Counted from the first letter of the stretch, positions 14,724-24,124 are shown. The stretch: DNA of 49,501 nt from Calditrichota bacterium (GCA_003696775.1 RFFS01000119.1:1-49501), one strand, 5' to 3'. Numbers and translations are program-made. Notes: a model not told the origin generated them from the sequence alone.

Positions 14724-16349
14724 TTATTGCTTTACCCAACGGCCGTCGGTTTTAATTTTAAGCGGCGAATGGTTGCGCACATATTCCGTAACCGCTTCAC
14801 GCAGGATGATTCCCGTTCGGTCGATGCGCTCTTCCGGTACTTCGGCCAAAGCATCCAGTCCGGAATTACCTTCCGCCAGATAGTCCGTGGTGGCCACCTT
14901 ATACCAGGCATTATCATCCAACGGTTTACCATTTATTGTAAACGAAACGATTTTTTGACCGTCGGGCGCGTTACGTTTATAAACAACCCGGCCTCCGCCA
15001 ATGGCCATGCCGGAACGGTTACCACGTACTTTCCTTTCGATCAGGCCGCGTAACATGGCACCGCGTATTTTAAGCACCACGATGGCGTTACCGAATGGCA
15101 ATACACGGAAAATATCACGCGGCGTAATAGGACCGATGGGTAAATCCGAGCGGATGCCGCCAAAGTTGGTGAACGCGAAATCGGCGCCGCTTGCTTCCAA
15201 CATGGCGTCACAGATCAGGTTATTCATGGGTGATTCGCCCTGGGCGCGTGTTAAAGCCTGTTCCGTTACACCAATCACTTCGTCAAAGCCCTTTTCCACT
15301 TCGGCCTGGCGCTTACGTATCAAAGCCGCCATCTCCGGATCGGGCCAGTATTCATCGGTAGTCAGCAACAATAACCCGCTGTTATCCGAGGGCAGCTCAT
15401 ATCCGGCAATGGTGTGTGTTGCTTTGTCGATTAAAATTTCCGCCATGCCCAGGTTCCCGCCGTTGCCGTAATTCTGAAAACAGATGGTATGATTTTCCGG
15501 ATCGACCCAGGGTTGAGGATAGCCTTTGTGAATATGGCCGCCCATCAGGATATCGATGCCTTTCACATAATGAGCCAGCTCCATGGCATTGAGATAGGAA
15601 GTTTTATGGATATTTTGCCGAATTTCTTCCTGCAATTGACGCCAGCCTTCTTCCGTATTATAAGGCAGGCCCATGTGCACCAGACCGATGACGATATCGG
15701 CGCCCATGGCGCGCAGGGTGTCCACCGCACGCTGGGCGGCGGGCGATTCATCGGTAAAATCCAGCCCTTTGATATGTTCCGCAAAGCTCATGTTTTTGGT
15801 CGCTTCGGTGGTCAATCCGAAAATTCCGATTTTAATTCCCTGTTTATCCAGCAGGGTCCACGGCTTTACATATCGCCAGGGTTTACCTGTCTCTTTTTCG
15901 ATAATATTGGCGGACAAGATCGGGAAACGGGCGCGCTCCACCAGCCTGGCGAGATTGTCCTTGCCGAGATCAAAATCATGATTACCCGCGGATACGGCAT
16001 CATACCCGACGGCATTCATATAATCGATGATCGCCGTGCCGCCGGTGCGGGTGCCCAGGGGAGTTCCCTGAAAAATATCACCTGCGTCGAGCAGCAAAAC
16101 CGCCGCGCCTTCCTTTTGGGCGCGTTCACGTACATTTTTAATGATGGCCGCGGCACTGGCGCCTCCCCCGAGTACCGGAGGAAAGTTAGGATTCAAAAAG
16201 GTCGCTTCCGTTTCCACGATACCGCCGTGTACATCGTTGGTATAAAGGATATATAATTTTCGGTTGTCGGCTTTATCCGCGGCGTTCAGGGCCAGGGTTG
16301 CCATCCATAACCAGCCGGCTATCGCCCGCCAGCGTGTTAAATATTTCAT
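14724..16349 (-). CDS. UshA-like 5'-nucleotidase/metallophosphatase, exported
   Basis: The 541-aa product has a signal peptide (WLWMATLALNAAD) and the two domains of the UshA/5'-nucleotidase family. The N-terminal metallophosphatase has YTNDVHGG, LLDAGDIFQGTPLG, SAGNHDFDLG, GLVHMG and GGHIHKGY, which supply the dimetal site. The C-terminal substrate domain has SPMNNLICDAM, FTNFGGIRSDLP, DIFRVLPFGNAIV and YLAEGNSGLDAL. Such periplasmic enzymes remove phosphate from extracellular nucleotides so that nucleosides can be taken up. It is the last gene of a run of five exported proteins, 11 bases after the FadL-like gene. The exact substrate (nucleotide, nucleotide sugar, cyclic nucleotide) cannot be fixed. 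Confidence 0.9.
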   Translation of the reverse strand: MKYLTRWRAIAGWLWMATLALNAADKADNRKLYILYTNDVHGGIVETEATFLNPNFPPVLGGGASAAAIIKNVRERAQKEGAAVLLLDAGDIFQGTPLGTRTGGTAIIDYMNAVGYDAVSAGNHDFDLGKDNLARLVERARFPILSANIIEKETGKPWRYVKPWTLLDKQGIKIGIFGLTTEATKNMSFAEHIKGLDFTDESPAAQRAVDTLRAMGADIVIGLVHMGLPYNTEEGWRQLQEEIRQNIHKTSYLNAMELAHYVKGIDILMGGHIHKGYPQPWVDPENHTICFQNYGNGGNLGMAEILIDKATHTIAGYELPSDNSGLLLLTTDEYWPDPEMAALIRKRQAEVEKGFDEVIGVTEQALTRAQGESPMNNLICDAMLEASGADFAFTNFGGIRSDLPIGPITPRDIFRVLPFGNAIVVLKIRGAMLRGLIERKVRGNRSGMAIGGGRVVYKRNAPDGQKIVSFTINGKPLDDNAWYKVATTDYLAEGNSGLDALAEVPEERIDRTGIILREAVTEYVRNHSPLKIKTDGRWVKQ

Positions 16350-16360
16350 AGATATTCCGT

Positions 16361-17620
16361 TTATAAATGTATGGTCAAATCGATTTTTGCCAGCGTTTCA
16401 TTCCATTGCACACGATCATTATCACTTCGGGACGTTTCTCCATACAGGGCGTTATCGTACAGGTCCGCCTGAAAAAATTCCAGGGCGCTCCAGGCAAAAC
16501 CGGCATTCCATTCCAGACGGTTCATTCGATACCCTATTCCTGTGGTTAAGCGTGTACGGGTTAATTCACGGTTTTCACGATCGGTTTCGAAGCTGTAACC
16601 GGCGCGGAAGGCGAAATCATCAAAAAAGACATGCTCCACGCCGATGCGTGCGTTGTAGGTATTGTTAAAAGCTTGCGACGGGTCGGCACTGTCTTCAAAG
16701 CGGCTCCAAAACGTGTAATAAAAATCAACCATCAGGCGCGCCTGTAAAATATTACGGAAGCGATAGTCTAACCCCACGCCGACCCGCGCCGGATAACGCA
16801 TCGCGCTCCGTATGCGGTAGGTGGTATCCGTCGAACTGTAAGTAAGGGTTTCATCAATAGTAAAAGGTGTACGGAAAGAAGCGCCGACGGTCAACCGTTC
16901 ATTCACCCGCCAGGCGGCCCCCAATGTGGCCAACGCGGGTAAAACTTCCGTTTTCCGGCTAATTTGTACATCCCGGGCGATATCTTCCACCGACAGGGCC
17001 TTGGGCTCAATCCGGTCGCTTCCATCGGGATCACCGTTGAGCACGGCCACGCTCACCCCGGCGCTGACAGTCCCATAAGAGGCGGCAAGTGTCAGGGTAT
17101 TTCGATAGCGGTAGCCATTTGAGGTTTGTTCATTATAGGCCAGCAAATTATCGCCAAAACCGCTGCTGCGCACTTCTTCGAAATAGGTGTAATTATAATC
17201 GATAAACGGTTGAACGGAGGTGCTTAATACCATATTCAACCCGCTATACAGTGGTGGCAATTGCCAGGCAATCTGCACCGCCGCATGGAATACGCTGTTA
17301 TCCTGATAATAAAAGGAACCGTAATCGACAAAGCCGTTAAAATTATCGTAATAGGGAAAAGAACGGTCTTCGGTCAGGGCCGCATATCCACTGCCCAGCC
17401 AAAGGGTCAAACCGCTATCCGCCCGCGCGGCCAGCGCCGGGTTATAGCCCGCGGCCAGGGCAGGATTGCCCGCCGCCAGTCCCGCGCCGCCCATGGAAAG
17501 GCTGCGCGCCGAAGGCGCAAAAATTGTCTCGCCGTAGCGCATTTTCAACAAATTCAGATTGCCCTGTTGCGCCCAAAGGGTCAATGTTCCCGCCAATAGC
17601 CAAAATAGAATGCGTTTCAT
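16361..17620 (-). CDS. FadL/OmpP1-like outer-membrane beta-barrel protein
   Basis: This 419-aa protein starts with a signal peptide (MKRILFWLLAGTLTLWAQQ). An N-terminal segment LLKMRYGETIFAPSARSLSMGGAGLAAGNPALAAGYNPAL follows in the part I can read, with the SMGGAG...NPA pattern of FadL and PorV relatives. The remainder alternates aromatic and polar residues as in a barrel of about 14 strands (YARIGVEHVFFDD-like turns, LTTGIGYRMNRLEW). It probably sits in the outer membrane and passes small or hydrophobic compounds. It lies 15 bases after the HhH-barrel gene and 11 before the nucleotidase gene, so it belongs to the same transcript. The cargo is unknown; nucleosides would fit the neighbours, but that is only inference. 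Confidence 0.75.
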   Translation of the reverse strand: MKRILFWLLAGTLTLWAQQGNLNLLKMRYGETIFAPSARSLSMGGAGLAAGNPALAAGYNPALAARADSGLTLWLGSGYAALTEDRSFPYYDNFNGFVDYGSFYYQDNSVFHAAVQIAWQLPPLYSGLNMVLSTSVQPFIDYNYTYFEEVRSSGFGDNLLAYNEQTSNGYRYRNTLTLAASYGTVSAGVSVAVLNGDPDGSDRIEPKALSVEDIARDVQISRKTEVLPALATLGAAWRVNERLTVGASFRTPFTIDETLTYSSTDTTYRIRSAMRYPARVGVGLDYRFRNILQARLMVDFYYTFWSRFEDSADPSQAFNNTYNARIGVEHVFFDDFAFRAGYSFETDRENRELTRTRLTTGIGYRMNRLEWNAGFAWSALEFFQADLYDNALYGETSRSDNDRVQWNETLAKIDLTIHL

Positions 17621-17635
17621 GCCATCCCCGTATCG

Positions 17636-20158
17636 TTAAAAGGTGTAATTCATTTCCAAATAAACTGTGTTGTTGTTGCTCCGCGCATAATCGGCGTTGT
17701 AAAGCCGGCCGATTTCCGGAGAATTAGGATTAAAATTGATATTCTGAGCCGGTGCCTGAATATCCAGGGTGTATTTCAGTCGCAGACTAAAATAGCTGCT
17801 TAAACGGCTGTACATGGACAACCAGGCGCGCATGGCCCCGCGGTTACTGTCCGTTACGATGAATTGCGTATCCTCAAAATTCCAGATAAAGCCCTTGTAA
17901 AACAGAAAAAAACCGCTCAGCTTGAGGTTTGTGTTCACATTATGCGTGAAGCCCGCGCCATAACCTTCGCTATCCAGAACAATATCGCCAAAAACACGCG
18001 GCCGCGGATGCACCAGTGTTTTGCTGTTTATATAAATTAAATCCATGCTACTGAAATTGGATAGACGGGCACGCATGCGTCCCCGGAATTCCAAACTCTT
18101 AAAATAACGCAAAGAGATGTTATTCTGGGCATCGCGGGCCTGCCATTTTTGCCTGAACTGAAATTGCAGGGGAAAAATCGGCCGGTAATTCAGCCAGCCC
18201 ACCAGCCGGTATTGCGCGGCCTGATCGGCCAGACGTGTCCATTGGTCGTATTCAAAGCGGGTGGTCCACTGACGACTGATCTGGTAATAGCTGTTCAGAT
18301 AAAAACCCTCTTCGCTTTGCGGTTGAACGGCGTTGGTGTAAAGCTGCCCGTATAACGCCGATTGCAGATAGTAGTAATCTTCGTATATGGTGCCCTTAAA
18401 GCGACGGTAATTGGAAAACGACCGCTGATAGGGATTATCGTAAGCCACATCGTAATGACGGTACAAAGCGAGCAAATTAAAACTGGGATATTGCAGATAA
18501 GCGGAAAGCGTGAGCGCTTTGGGATCATCGCCAGGCTTAAACAGACTGCCGCCCTTATCCAGTTCGCCGTATTCACCCATTAGGGCCAGATTCCCGATGA
18601 CTGACTGGAAATCGACTCCGTAAACCCGACGAAACGACCGGGCTTCGGACCATAACGGGCTGCTGCCCCGGCTCACCGGCCCGCCGTAGGCCTGCTTGAT
18701 TTCACTGTCCGTCGTTACCTGGCGCCGTTCCCAGTTGTTTCCGGCAACGATTTCCTCCGGATTGGGCTCCAGGTATCGATCGTAGGCGCTTTCGTACCAG
18801 GTAACGCCCAGCCAGGTACCGGGCCAAAAATCGTATTGCAGGTGGCCGCCAAGGGTTAGTTCGTTCACGGCATCCAACCAGGAAAGATTGGTTTGATCGG
18901 GCAGCCGACCGGCATCATCCCCGGCATAGGGGAAACGCTGGTCAAGCACAATCAATTGGTTAAAGGCACGGTGGCCGGCTGAATCCACGGCGGCACGGTT
19001 TAATATGGCGTCCCGTGGCGCCAGCGAAGCAAAACCGATGGCGCTGAGATTGCCATAAGCCAACTCCGCCGCCACGCCGCGCAGGGCAAATTGCCGTGTC
19101 CGGGAATTATCACCGGCCAGCCCTTTAAACCGCTTACGGAAACCAAAGCCGGATTTACGCGGGGTAAAAAAGTCGGTATTTTCCATCACCACACCCTGCC
19201 CAAAGGTGACACTGTAATTCCCGACATAGAGCTTGCGCAGCTCCAACGGCGTACCGCCCATATCCCATTGCATATTTTCCAAACCGGCAAACCATTTCAT
19301 TTTGGGCAGCATTTTCCCGGAATCGTAATAAAAGACAGGCTCTCCGAGATAATGATTGTACGAAAAGCCGAATTTATAGTGCCGGTGCCAGGAAAAACGT
19401 CCCTTTACAAACTGGTTGGGATAGGTATTGGCCTGCGACACCAATCCGCCGTTGCTGTTGAGCAGATTAACCTCGGTGCTCACATCGCTTTCATCGGCAA
19501 ACAAGGGTGTATTGTCCACGCGTACCGTTACATGGCCATGCCAGGCGGGACCGTCTTCCGCGGGTGCTTCATAATCCACAAAATTGCGGGCATTGGCGTA
19601 ACCGTAATAACTCAGTCCGGGAACACCGCGTAAATCACGCATATTGCGGATGCGACCGTTATCGTGCCTGTAATTCAGGATGGCCACGGCATCCACGGGC
19701 GATACATTCTGTAAATTGATCAGCGCGTCATAACGGGTATCATTAATGTTGATGGGATCGAGGGCGTTTTCAATCCACAGGTCGATCAGGGCATCACTTA
19801 CCCCTTCGTTACCACTCCAGCGGTCCAGCCGGAAATACATCTGTTCGATGCGTTGCTGTGTGGTGCTGCGCATCCGAAACGGTTCTACACGGATCAGGTC
19901 GCGGATTTTCAGAAACAGTTGCTGATCAACACCTTCTATGCGTTTCAGATCATACACATTGCGCAGATCGCCACGATAGGTGAGGTAATTGTAGATATTT
20001 CGGGACACCTCTTTGGACACCGGCAGTTGTTCAATTTCCTCCAGTGTGGCATTATTGATATCCAGACGGTTATCGGGTGTATAGGTCTGGGCTCCTGCCA
20101 GGGAAGCCAGGATCAGCAGCAACCATAAAGGGCGATATAAACGGATTTTCAGTTTCAT
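17636..20158 (-). CDS. Outer-membrane beta-barrel with N-terminal helix-hairpin-helix domains
   Basis: The 840-aa product has a signal peptide (WLLLILASLAGAQ). Two ComEA-like helix-hairpin-helix domains follow: residues about 31-90 (LDINNATLEEIEQLP, RGDLRNVYDLKRIEGV) and 134-196 (ININDTRYDALINLQNV, IRNMRDLRGVPGLSY). After about residue 200 it becomes a long beta-strand protein rich in Tyr, Trp and Arg and ends in YLEMNYTF, a typical aromatic barrel terminus. HhH domains bind DNA backbone without sequence preference, so an outer-membrane protein with two of them at its periplasmic end could hold or pull in DNA. Proteins of this build occur in FCB genomes with no assigned function. It lies between the PorV-like and FadL-like genes with 15-base gaps on each side. 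Confidence 0.8.
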   Translation of the reverse strand: MKLKIRLYRPLWLLLILASLAGAQTYTPDNRLDINNATLEEIEQLPVSKEVSRNIYNYLTYRGDLRNVYDLKRIEGVDQQLFLKIRDLIRVEPFRMRSTTQQRIEQMYFRLDRWSGNEGVSDALIDLWIENALDPININDTRYDALINLQNVSPVDAVAILNYRHDNGRIRNMRDLRGVPGLSYYGYANARNFVDYEAPAEDGPAWHGHVTVRVDNTPLFADESDVSTEVNLLNSNGGLVSQANTYPNQFVKGRFSWHRHYKFGFSYNHYLGEPVFYYDSGKMLPKMKWFAGLENMQWDMGGTPLELRKLYVGNYSVTFGQGVVMENTDFFTPRKSGFGFRKRFKGLAGDNSRTRQFALRGVAAELAYGNLSAIGFASLAPRDAILNRAAVDSAGHRAFNQLIVLDQRFPYAGDDAGRLPDQTNLSWLDAVNELTLGGHLQYDFWPGTWLGVTWYESAYDRYLEPNPEEIVAGNNWERRQVTTDSEIKQAYGGPVSRGSSPLWSEARSFRRVYGVDFQSVIGNLALMGEYGELDKGGSLFKPGDDPKALTLSAYLQYPSFNLLALYRHYDVAYDNPYQRSFSNYRRFKGTIYEDYYYLQSALYGQLYTNAVQPQSEEGFYLNSYYQISRQWTTRFEYDQWTRLADQAAQYRLVGWLNYRPIFPLQFQFRQKWQARDAQNNISLRYFKSLEFRGRMRARLSNFSSMDLIYINSKTLVHPRPRVFGDIVLDSEGYGAGFTHNVNTNLKLSGFFLFYKGFIWNFEDTQFIVTDSNRGAMRAWLSMYSRLSSYFSLRLKYTLDIQAPAQNINFNPNSPEIGRLYNADYARSNNNTVYLEMNYTF

Positions 20159-20173
20159 CGGCGGCTTGTCCCT

Positions 20174-21034
20174 TTAAAATGCGTACATCAGACTGAAACT
20201 GTGTGTTTCGGCCAGTGTGGGGTGATTGCGAAATCCATAATCCAGTCGGAAACCGGCGTAATGAACACCCAACCCGGCGCTGAAACGATTGGGTTGTGTA
20301 CTGGCGCCAAAGCGCAGGTCCAACACATCCATGAGGTTGAATTCAAAACCCGCTTCAATCATTGCCGGCAGATTGATGGTTTTATCCATGGCCAGCGTGG
20401 TGGTCAATCCGGAATAGGGTCGGTAGGCGGCGCCCACCACTATGCGGCGTTGCAATGTACTGTTACCGCCAACGCCAATGTTCGGGCTGTTGAAATTAAA
20501 AACGGTCACACCAAGATACGTCCGTTTATAAATCGAAGCCATCAGCCCCACATCCAGCCCCACGGTACCCGCGGCACCCAACTCCCGGCCTTCCACGGAT
20601 TGTCCGAGCTTCCAGTAATAATACTTCAGGTTGTATCCCACGGATAAAGTGGTATGGATATCGTTCAGCAGATAAATACCGTGCGCAATACCGACCGTGG
20701 TTTCCTGACTTAATGTTTCCCCTTTGTAATTCACGCCGAAATTATCCACAATCACACCGGCGGTGCCGTATTGCGCGGACAGGGGTATCACGGCGGCGCC
20801 AAACACCGTATTAAAAAAGGAATAGCCAAAAGGACGATGATATGCGGCGCCGACTTGCATGCCGTTCACCTGCGCCAATCCGGCGGGATTATAATAGGCC
20901 GCCCAGGCATCGTTGGCAACCGCCACAAAAGCGTTGCTCATCGCGGAAGCACGGGCCGATGGTGTGCGGTCGTCAAAAGCGCCGGCATTCAATATCGTTA
21001 ACAGGGTCAACAGAGATATCAGTATGCGTTTCAT
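20174..21034 (-). CDS. PorV/PorQ-like outer-membrane protein
   Basis: The 286-aa product has a signal peptide (ILISLLTLLTILNAGAF). The PorV/PorQ opening RTPSARASAMSNAFVAVANDAWAAYYNPAG is read in part: S-A-R-A-x-x-M, then A-x-x-x-N-P-A-G. A barrel-like remainder ends in SFSLMYAF. PorV shuttles T9SS cargo from the translocon to attachment; PorQ and many paralogues have related folds but other or unknown jobs. The start at 21034 has GGAAAGAG upstream; a longer frame to 21070 lacks this. It follows the large lamin-tail/OB gene by 63 bases. It could be the outer-membrane partner of that secreted protein, but this is inference. Confidence 0.78.
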   Translation of the reverse strand: MKRILISLLTLLTILNAGAFDDRTPSARASAMSNAFVAVANDAWAAYYNPAGLAQVNGMQVGAAYHRPFGYSFFNTVFGAAVIPLSAQYGTAGVIVDNFGVNYKGETLSQETTVGIAHGIYLLNDIHTTLSVGYNLKYYYWKLGQSVEGRELGAAGTVGLDVGLMASIYKRTYLGVTVFNFNSPNIGVGGNSTLQRRIVVGAAYRPYSGLTTTLAMDKTINLPAMIEAGFEFNLMDVLDLRFGASTQPNRFSAGLGVHYAGFRLDYGFRNHPTLAETHSFSLMYAF

Positions 21035-21097
21035 AAAACTCTTTCCGTTTAAATGGCTAAAAAGGGCCATGATGTTCGGGTCTATATTATTTATGTT

Positions 21098-24000
21098 TTA
21101 ACGGGACAGCAGCGTACCCACCACAACAGGCGCTACTTTTACGGTTTTATCTCCCGTCTCTTCGTTTACTACTTCATAATGCAGAATATAACTGCCCGGT
21201 GTCAGACGATCGCCCAATTCGTTGCGACCGTCCCACTTAAAGGTTACCGCGATAGGGATACCGTCCCCGTCACGAAGCGTGGCCACCAAACGGCCGGCCA
21301 TGTCAAAAACACGCAGGGTTACGTGAGTACTGCCACCGCCCGCGCCGTAAGTAATCGGCAATTGTTCACCCTGATCCGGCGCAAAGGGACGCGGCGGCAC
21401 ATCCAGGGTGACCGGTAAACTGGCGATATCCACCTTGCTGATATCTTCCTGATAACCCACGAGTATCTGCCCGGCGTCACGGAAAACACCATGTGCCCCC
21501 TTCACTTCAATCAGATCGCCCACGGCGATATCATCCAGATTTAATCCGGCTGTATCCCACACCCGGACGGTGGTTTCACCGCTGCCGTCGTCCATGTAAA
21601 TATTGGTGCCGCCACCGGCCACGCTTTTTCCGGTCACGATACCCTGAACGGTTACCCAGCTCCCTTCATAATCGGTCAGGGCTGCTTCCGCCGTGGAAAG
21701 CCTGATCGGATCGGGCAGCGGCACATGTCTTGCCAATACGGTTGTTGTGTAATTCTCAATTTCCAGAACGCCGTTGTATAAGGTCAGCGTGCCCTGCAAC
21801 ACAACAAGGTTGCCGCGGGCAATATCGGGATCGGCGCCGCCGGCGCGGAAGATGTTCAAACCCACGCCGTTTTCATCGGCGATGTAGGCGGAAGTCAAAT
21901 CGTTGCGCAATATCCCGGAACCGATGACAATGGTCCCTTTCACGGCCACACTGCTACCGTCACCCCGTTGCCGGGCTTCTTCCATCTTAATAGTCGGAAT
22001 GGTGGTGCCTTCCCCCACCAAAACAATCGGCGAGGCGGCCACCGGCGCAAGCAGACCTCCCTCGCCGGCCGTATAAGCGTTGAATGTGGATACTTTGTCA
22101 CTATTGGGTGCGGTGAGGTTTTTAAGGGTTAAGGTGCCTTCAAAGCCGCTTTCCAAACTAAAATCACTTAAAAGAATGGTGTTGCCGTTAATGGATATCG
22201 AGGCGTCCGAGAAGTCGCCGCCTGTTGTCACATCGTCAGCGGAAGCGCTGAACCCCCAGTCGTCGGGTATATCCACCCGCGCCTGAACAAGGGGTCCGGC
22301 ATCAGAGGGTGTAAAGGTAAACAACAGGTCGGTGGAAGCATTTTTCTCCACCTGCGCCGGGGATACGGTAACATTGCCGCTTCCATCCACCGGGACATAC
22401 AGGTCACTGAACCGGATATCATCATCATAAGCCACCAATAACTGGGCGCTGCCGTTATAAATATCGATTACACCACGCATGGCCACCGTATCGCCCAAGG
22501 CATACGGCGATAAATCCACGCCGCTGCTTTCCCAAACACGTGCCACCAGAGAGTTGGCGCCGTTGGTCAGTGTTACGTTATCGCCTCCCCCCACATTAAA
22601 GATATCGGTAATCACACCACTGACTTCCACCATGGTACCTTCCAGCGATGTATCCGCCGCAGTTGCGAGAGACACCTGGGACACCGCGGGCACATCAAAC
22701 CCACTGCCTTCTACTGTCACGCCGAAATTGGTGATTTCCGTGGTACCGTTATAGGTATCCACCGTGCCGGTGATGGTCACTTTGTTGCCCCGTTTTAAAT
22801 CCGGTGTTAAATCGGGAGAACGAAAAACATTTATGCCCCGTCCACTTTCATCCTGTACATACGCATCGGTCCAGGAGGTCGTGGTGACGCCACTGCCTAT
22901 GCTGACCACACCCTGTACGGTTACTTCCCGTCCCAACCACTCACCTACGTTGTTTTGGATATCGGCGATGGTTGTCGGTTTAAACACAAAAACAGAAGGA
23001 AACGAAGCGATGGGCGTCAACCGACCACCGCCGACAGCGGTCAATACGGGAAAAGATGTGGTTTCCGACGCGTCCGGCGCGGTTAAACCGGCGATGGTGA
23101 TTTCAGCGCCTGCATTGTCAATCAGCGCCGTATTATTGATATGGATTGTGTCCGCGCTTACCACCAGTTCCCCGGAGGGCGCCGACAACGAGACATCCGC
23201 GCTGCTTCCGCTGAACGTCCAGGATTCTGGAATAACAATTGCGGCGCTTTCCAGTGTGTAGGGCGCGGTTCCGGTAAGGGTAAAGGTCAATGTAACCGCC
23301 GTGGCGGCATCCACCGTATCCGGAGTGACCGTGGCGGTTCCGCTGCCATCGCCGGGCACTTCACTAAAACTGCCGGGAGACGGGGTGGATAAGGCAAAGG
23401 TTTGCGCCCAGTCTTCGCTGGTTTCATCATGTCCTGAAATCCCATTGCCACCGCTGGTTGTTTCGCCCGGTTCTTCCGCATTGGAGCGTTGGTAGCTGTT
23501 GCCGGTTGTCGGCGAAGCCAGTGCCTTTTGCGATGATTTGGCTGTTTCGTTTTGATAGACGGATGGCGTGCTGTCCGCATCCGGGCCATCCATGGACACC
23601 CCGCTTTTATCCATCCATCGGTCTTTAAAAAAAGAGAGGCCCCAGGCCAGATAATCTTCATCATAAACAAGGTCATTGGCGCCATTCCAATAAAAAAGAA
23701 TGGCCATGCCGGCACTGGGGTCCAATGTGATGTTTCCACCGGCGTAATGCACCACCATATCAGACGTATTGTCATCATCGCCGGATATCTCATAATCGGC
23801 GTTTTTACCATAGGCCGACCTGAACGCGGCGCCATATAAAGCGACGGTACGGGTTCCGTGTGGCGCGATAACGGCTCCGGCCGGAAATTGAACCAAAAAA
23901 TCACTGGTGGTATTGCTGAATGTGGCTGTTACCACTTCGTAATACTGGTTATAATTGGAAAGATAGATGCTGTCCAGGGGTACGGTTTGATCACCCGGAT

Positions 24001-24124
24001 TATAAATTTCAATAAAAGCCTTTTGCTGATCCGCCGAAGCGGGGATATAAATTTCGGAAATAAGCAAATGGCTTTGCGCCCAGGCGAGTACGGGCAGGAA
24101 TATTAACACAACTAAGAGACGCAT
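21098..24124 (-). CDS. Large secreted lamin-tail domain / OB-fold repeat protein
   Basis: The 1008-aa product has a signal peptide (LLVVLIFLPVLAWAQ) and a lamin-tail-type domain at about 17-175 (LISEIYIPASADQQKAFIEI, YNPGDQTVPLDSIYLSNY). Two copies of a three-part module follow: Ig-like strand domain (260-381; 580-703), OB-fold of the YhcR/DUF5689 kind (385-472; 706-798) and a second OB-fold (485-573; 808-895). The end (905-1005) is FlgD-like and works as a T9SS-type C-terminal region (LRVFDMAGRLVATL, PGSYILHYEV). Lamin-tail and OB domains together are common in extracellular nucleases, but no nuclease domain is visible. The start at 24124 has GGAG six bases upstream. It is the first gene of the five-gene run. 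No function assigned. Confidence 0.78.
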   Translation of the reverse strand: MRLLVVLIFLPVLAWAQSHLLISEIYIPASADQQKAFIEIYNPGDQTVPLDSIYLSNYNQYYEVVTATFSNTTSDFLVQFPAGAVIAPHGTRTVALYGAAFRSAYGKNADYEISGDDDNTSDMVVHYAGGNITLDPSAGMAILFYWNGANDLVYDEDYLAWGLSFFKDRWMDKSGVSMDGPDADSTPSVYQNETAKSSQKALASPTTGNSYQRSNAEEPGETTSGGNGISGHDETSEDWAQTFALSTPSPGSFSEVPGDGSGTATVTPDTVDAATAVTLTFTLTGTAPYTLESAAIVIPESWTFSGSSADVSLSAPSGELVVSADTIHINNTALIDNAGAEITIAGLTAPDASETTSFPVLTAVGGGRLTPIASFPSVFVFKPTTIADIQNNVGEWLGREVTVQGVVSIGSGVTTTSWTDAYVQDESGRGINVFRSPDLTPDLKRGNKVTITGTVDTYNGTTEITNFGVTVEGSGFDVPAVSQVSLATAADTSLEGTMVEVSGVITDIFNVGGGDNVTLTNGANSLVARVWESSGVDLSPYALGDTVAMRGVIDIYNGSAQLLVAYDDDIRFSDLYVPVDGSGNVTVSPAQVEKNASTDLLFTFTPSDAGPLVQARVDIPDDWGFSASADDVTTGGDFSDASISINGNTILLSDFSLESGFEGTLTLKNLTAPNSDKVSTFNAYTAGEGGLLAPVAASPIVLVGEGTTIPTIKMEEARQRGDGSSVAVKGTIVIGSGILRNDLTSAYIADENGVGLNIFRAGGADPDIARGNLVVLQGTLTLYNGVLEIENYTTTVLARHVPLPDPIRLSTAEAALTDYEGSWVTVQGIVTGKSVAGGGTNIYMDDGSGETTVRVWDTAGLNLDDIAVGDLIEVKGAHGVFRDAGQILVGYQEDISKVDIASLPVTLDVPPRPFAPDQGEQLPITYGAGGGSTHVTLRVFDMAGRLVATLRDGDGIPIAVTFKWDGRNELGDRLTPGSYILHYEVVNEETGDKTVKVAPVVVGTLLSR
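21440..22387 (-). repeat. Second copy of the Ig-OB-OB module in the 1008-aa protein
   Basis: This stretch encodes residues about 580-895. It parallels residues 260-573 domain by domain, including GSGNVTVSPAQV against GSGTATVTPDTV, IGSGILRNDLTSAYIADENG against IGSGVTTTSWTDAYVQDESG, and YNGVLEIENY against YNGTTEITNF. The likeness is at protein level and diverged, so the duplication is old. Confidence 0.75.
22406..23347 (-). repeat. First copy of the Ig-OB-OB module in the 1008-aa protein
   Basis: This stretch encodes residues about 260-573, the upstream copy of the module described for 21440-22387. The two copies are adjacent in the gene, with only a few residues between them, which is what a tandem duplication followed by divergence would leave. 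Confidence 0.75.

Noticed and set aside
15489-16256. 255-codon open frame on the plus strand opposite the 5'-nucleotidase gene
   Set aside because: It overlaps a well-supported metallophosphatase gene entirely and its product has no recognisable motif.
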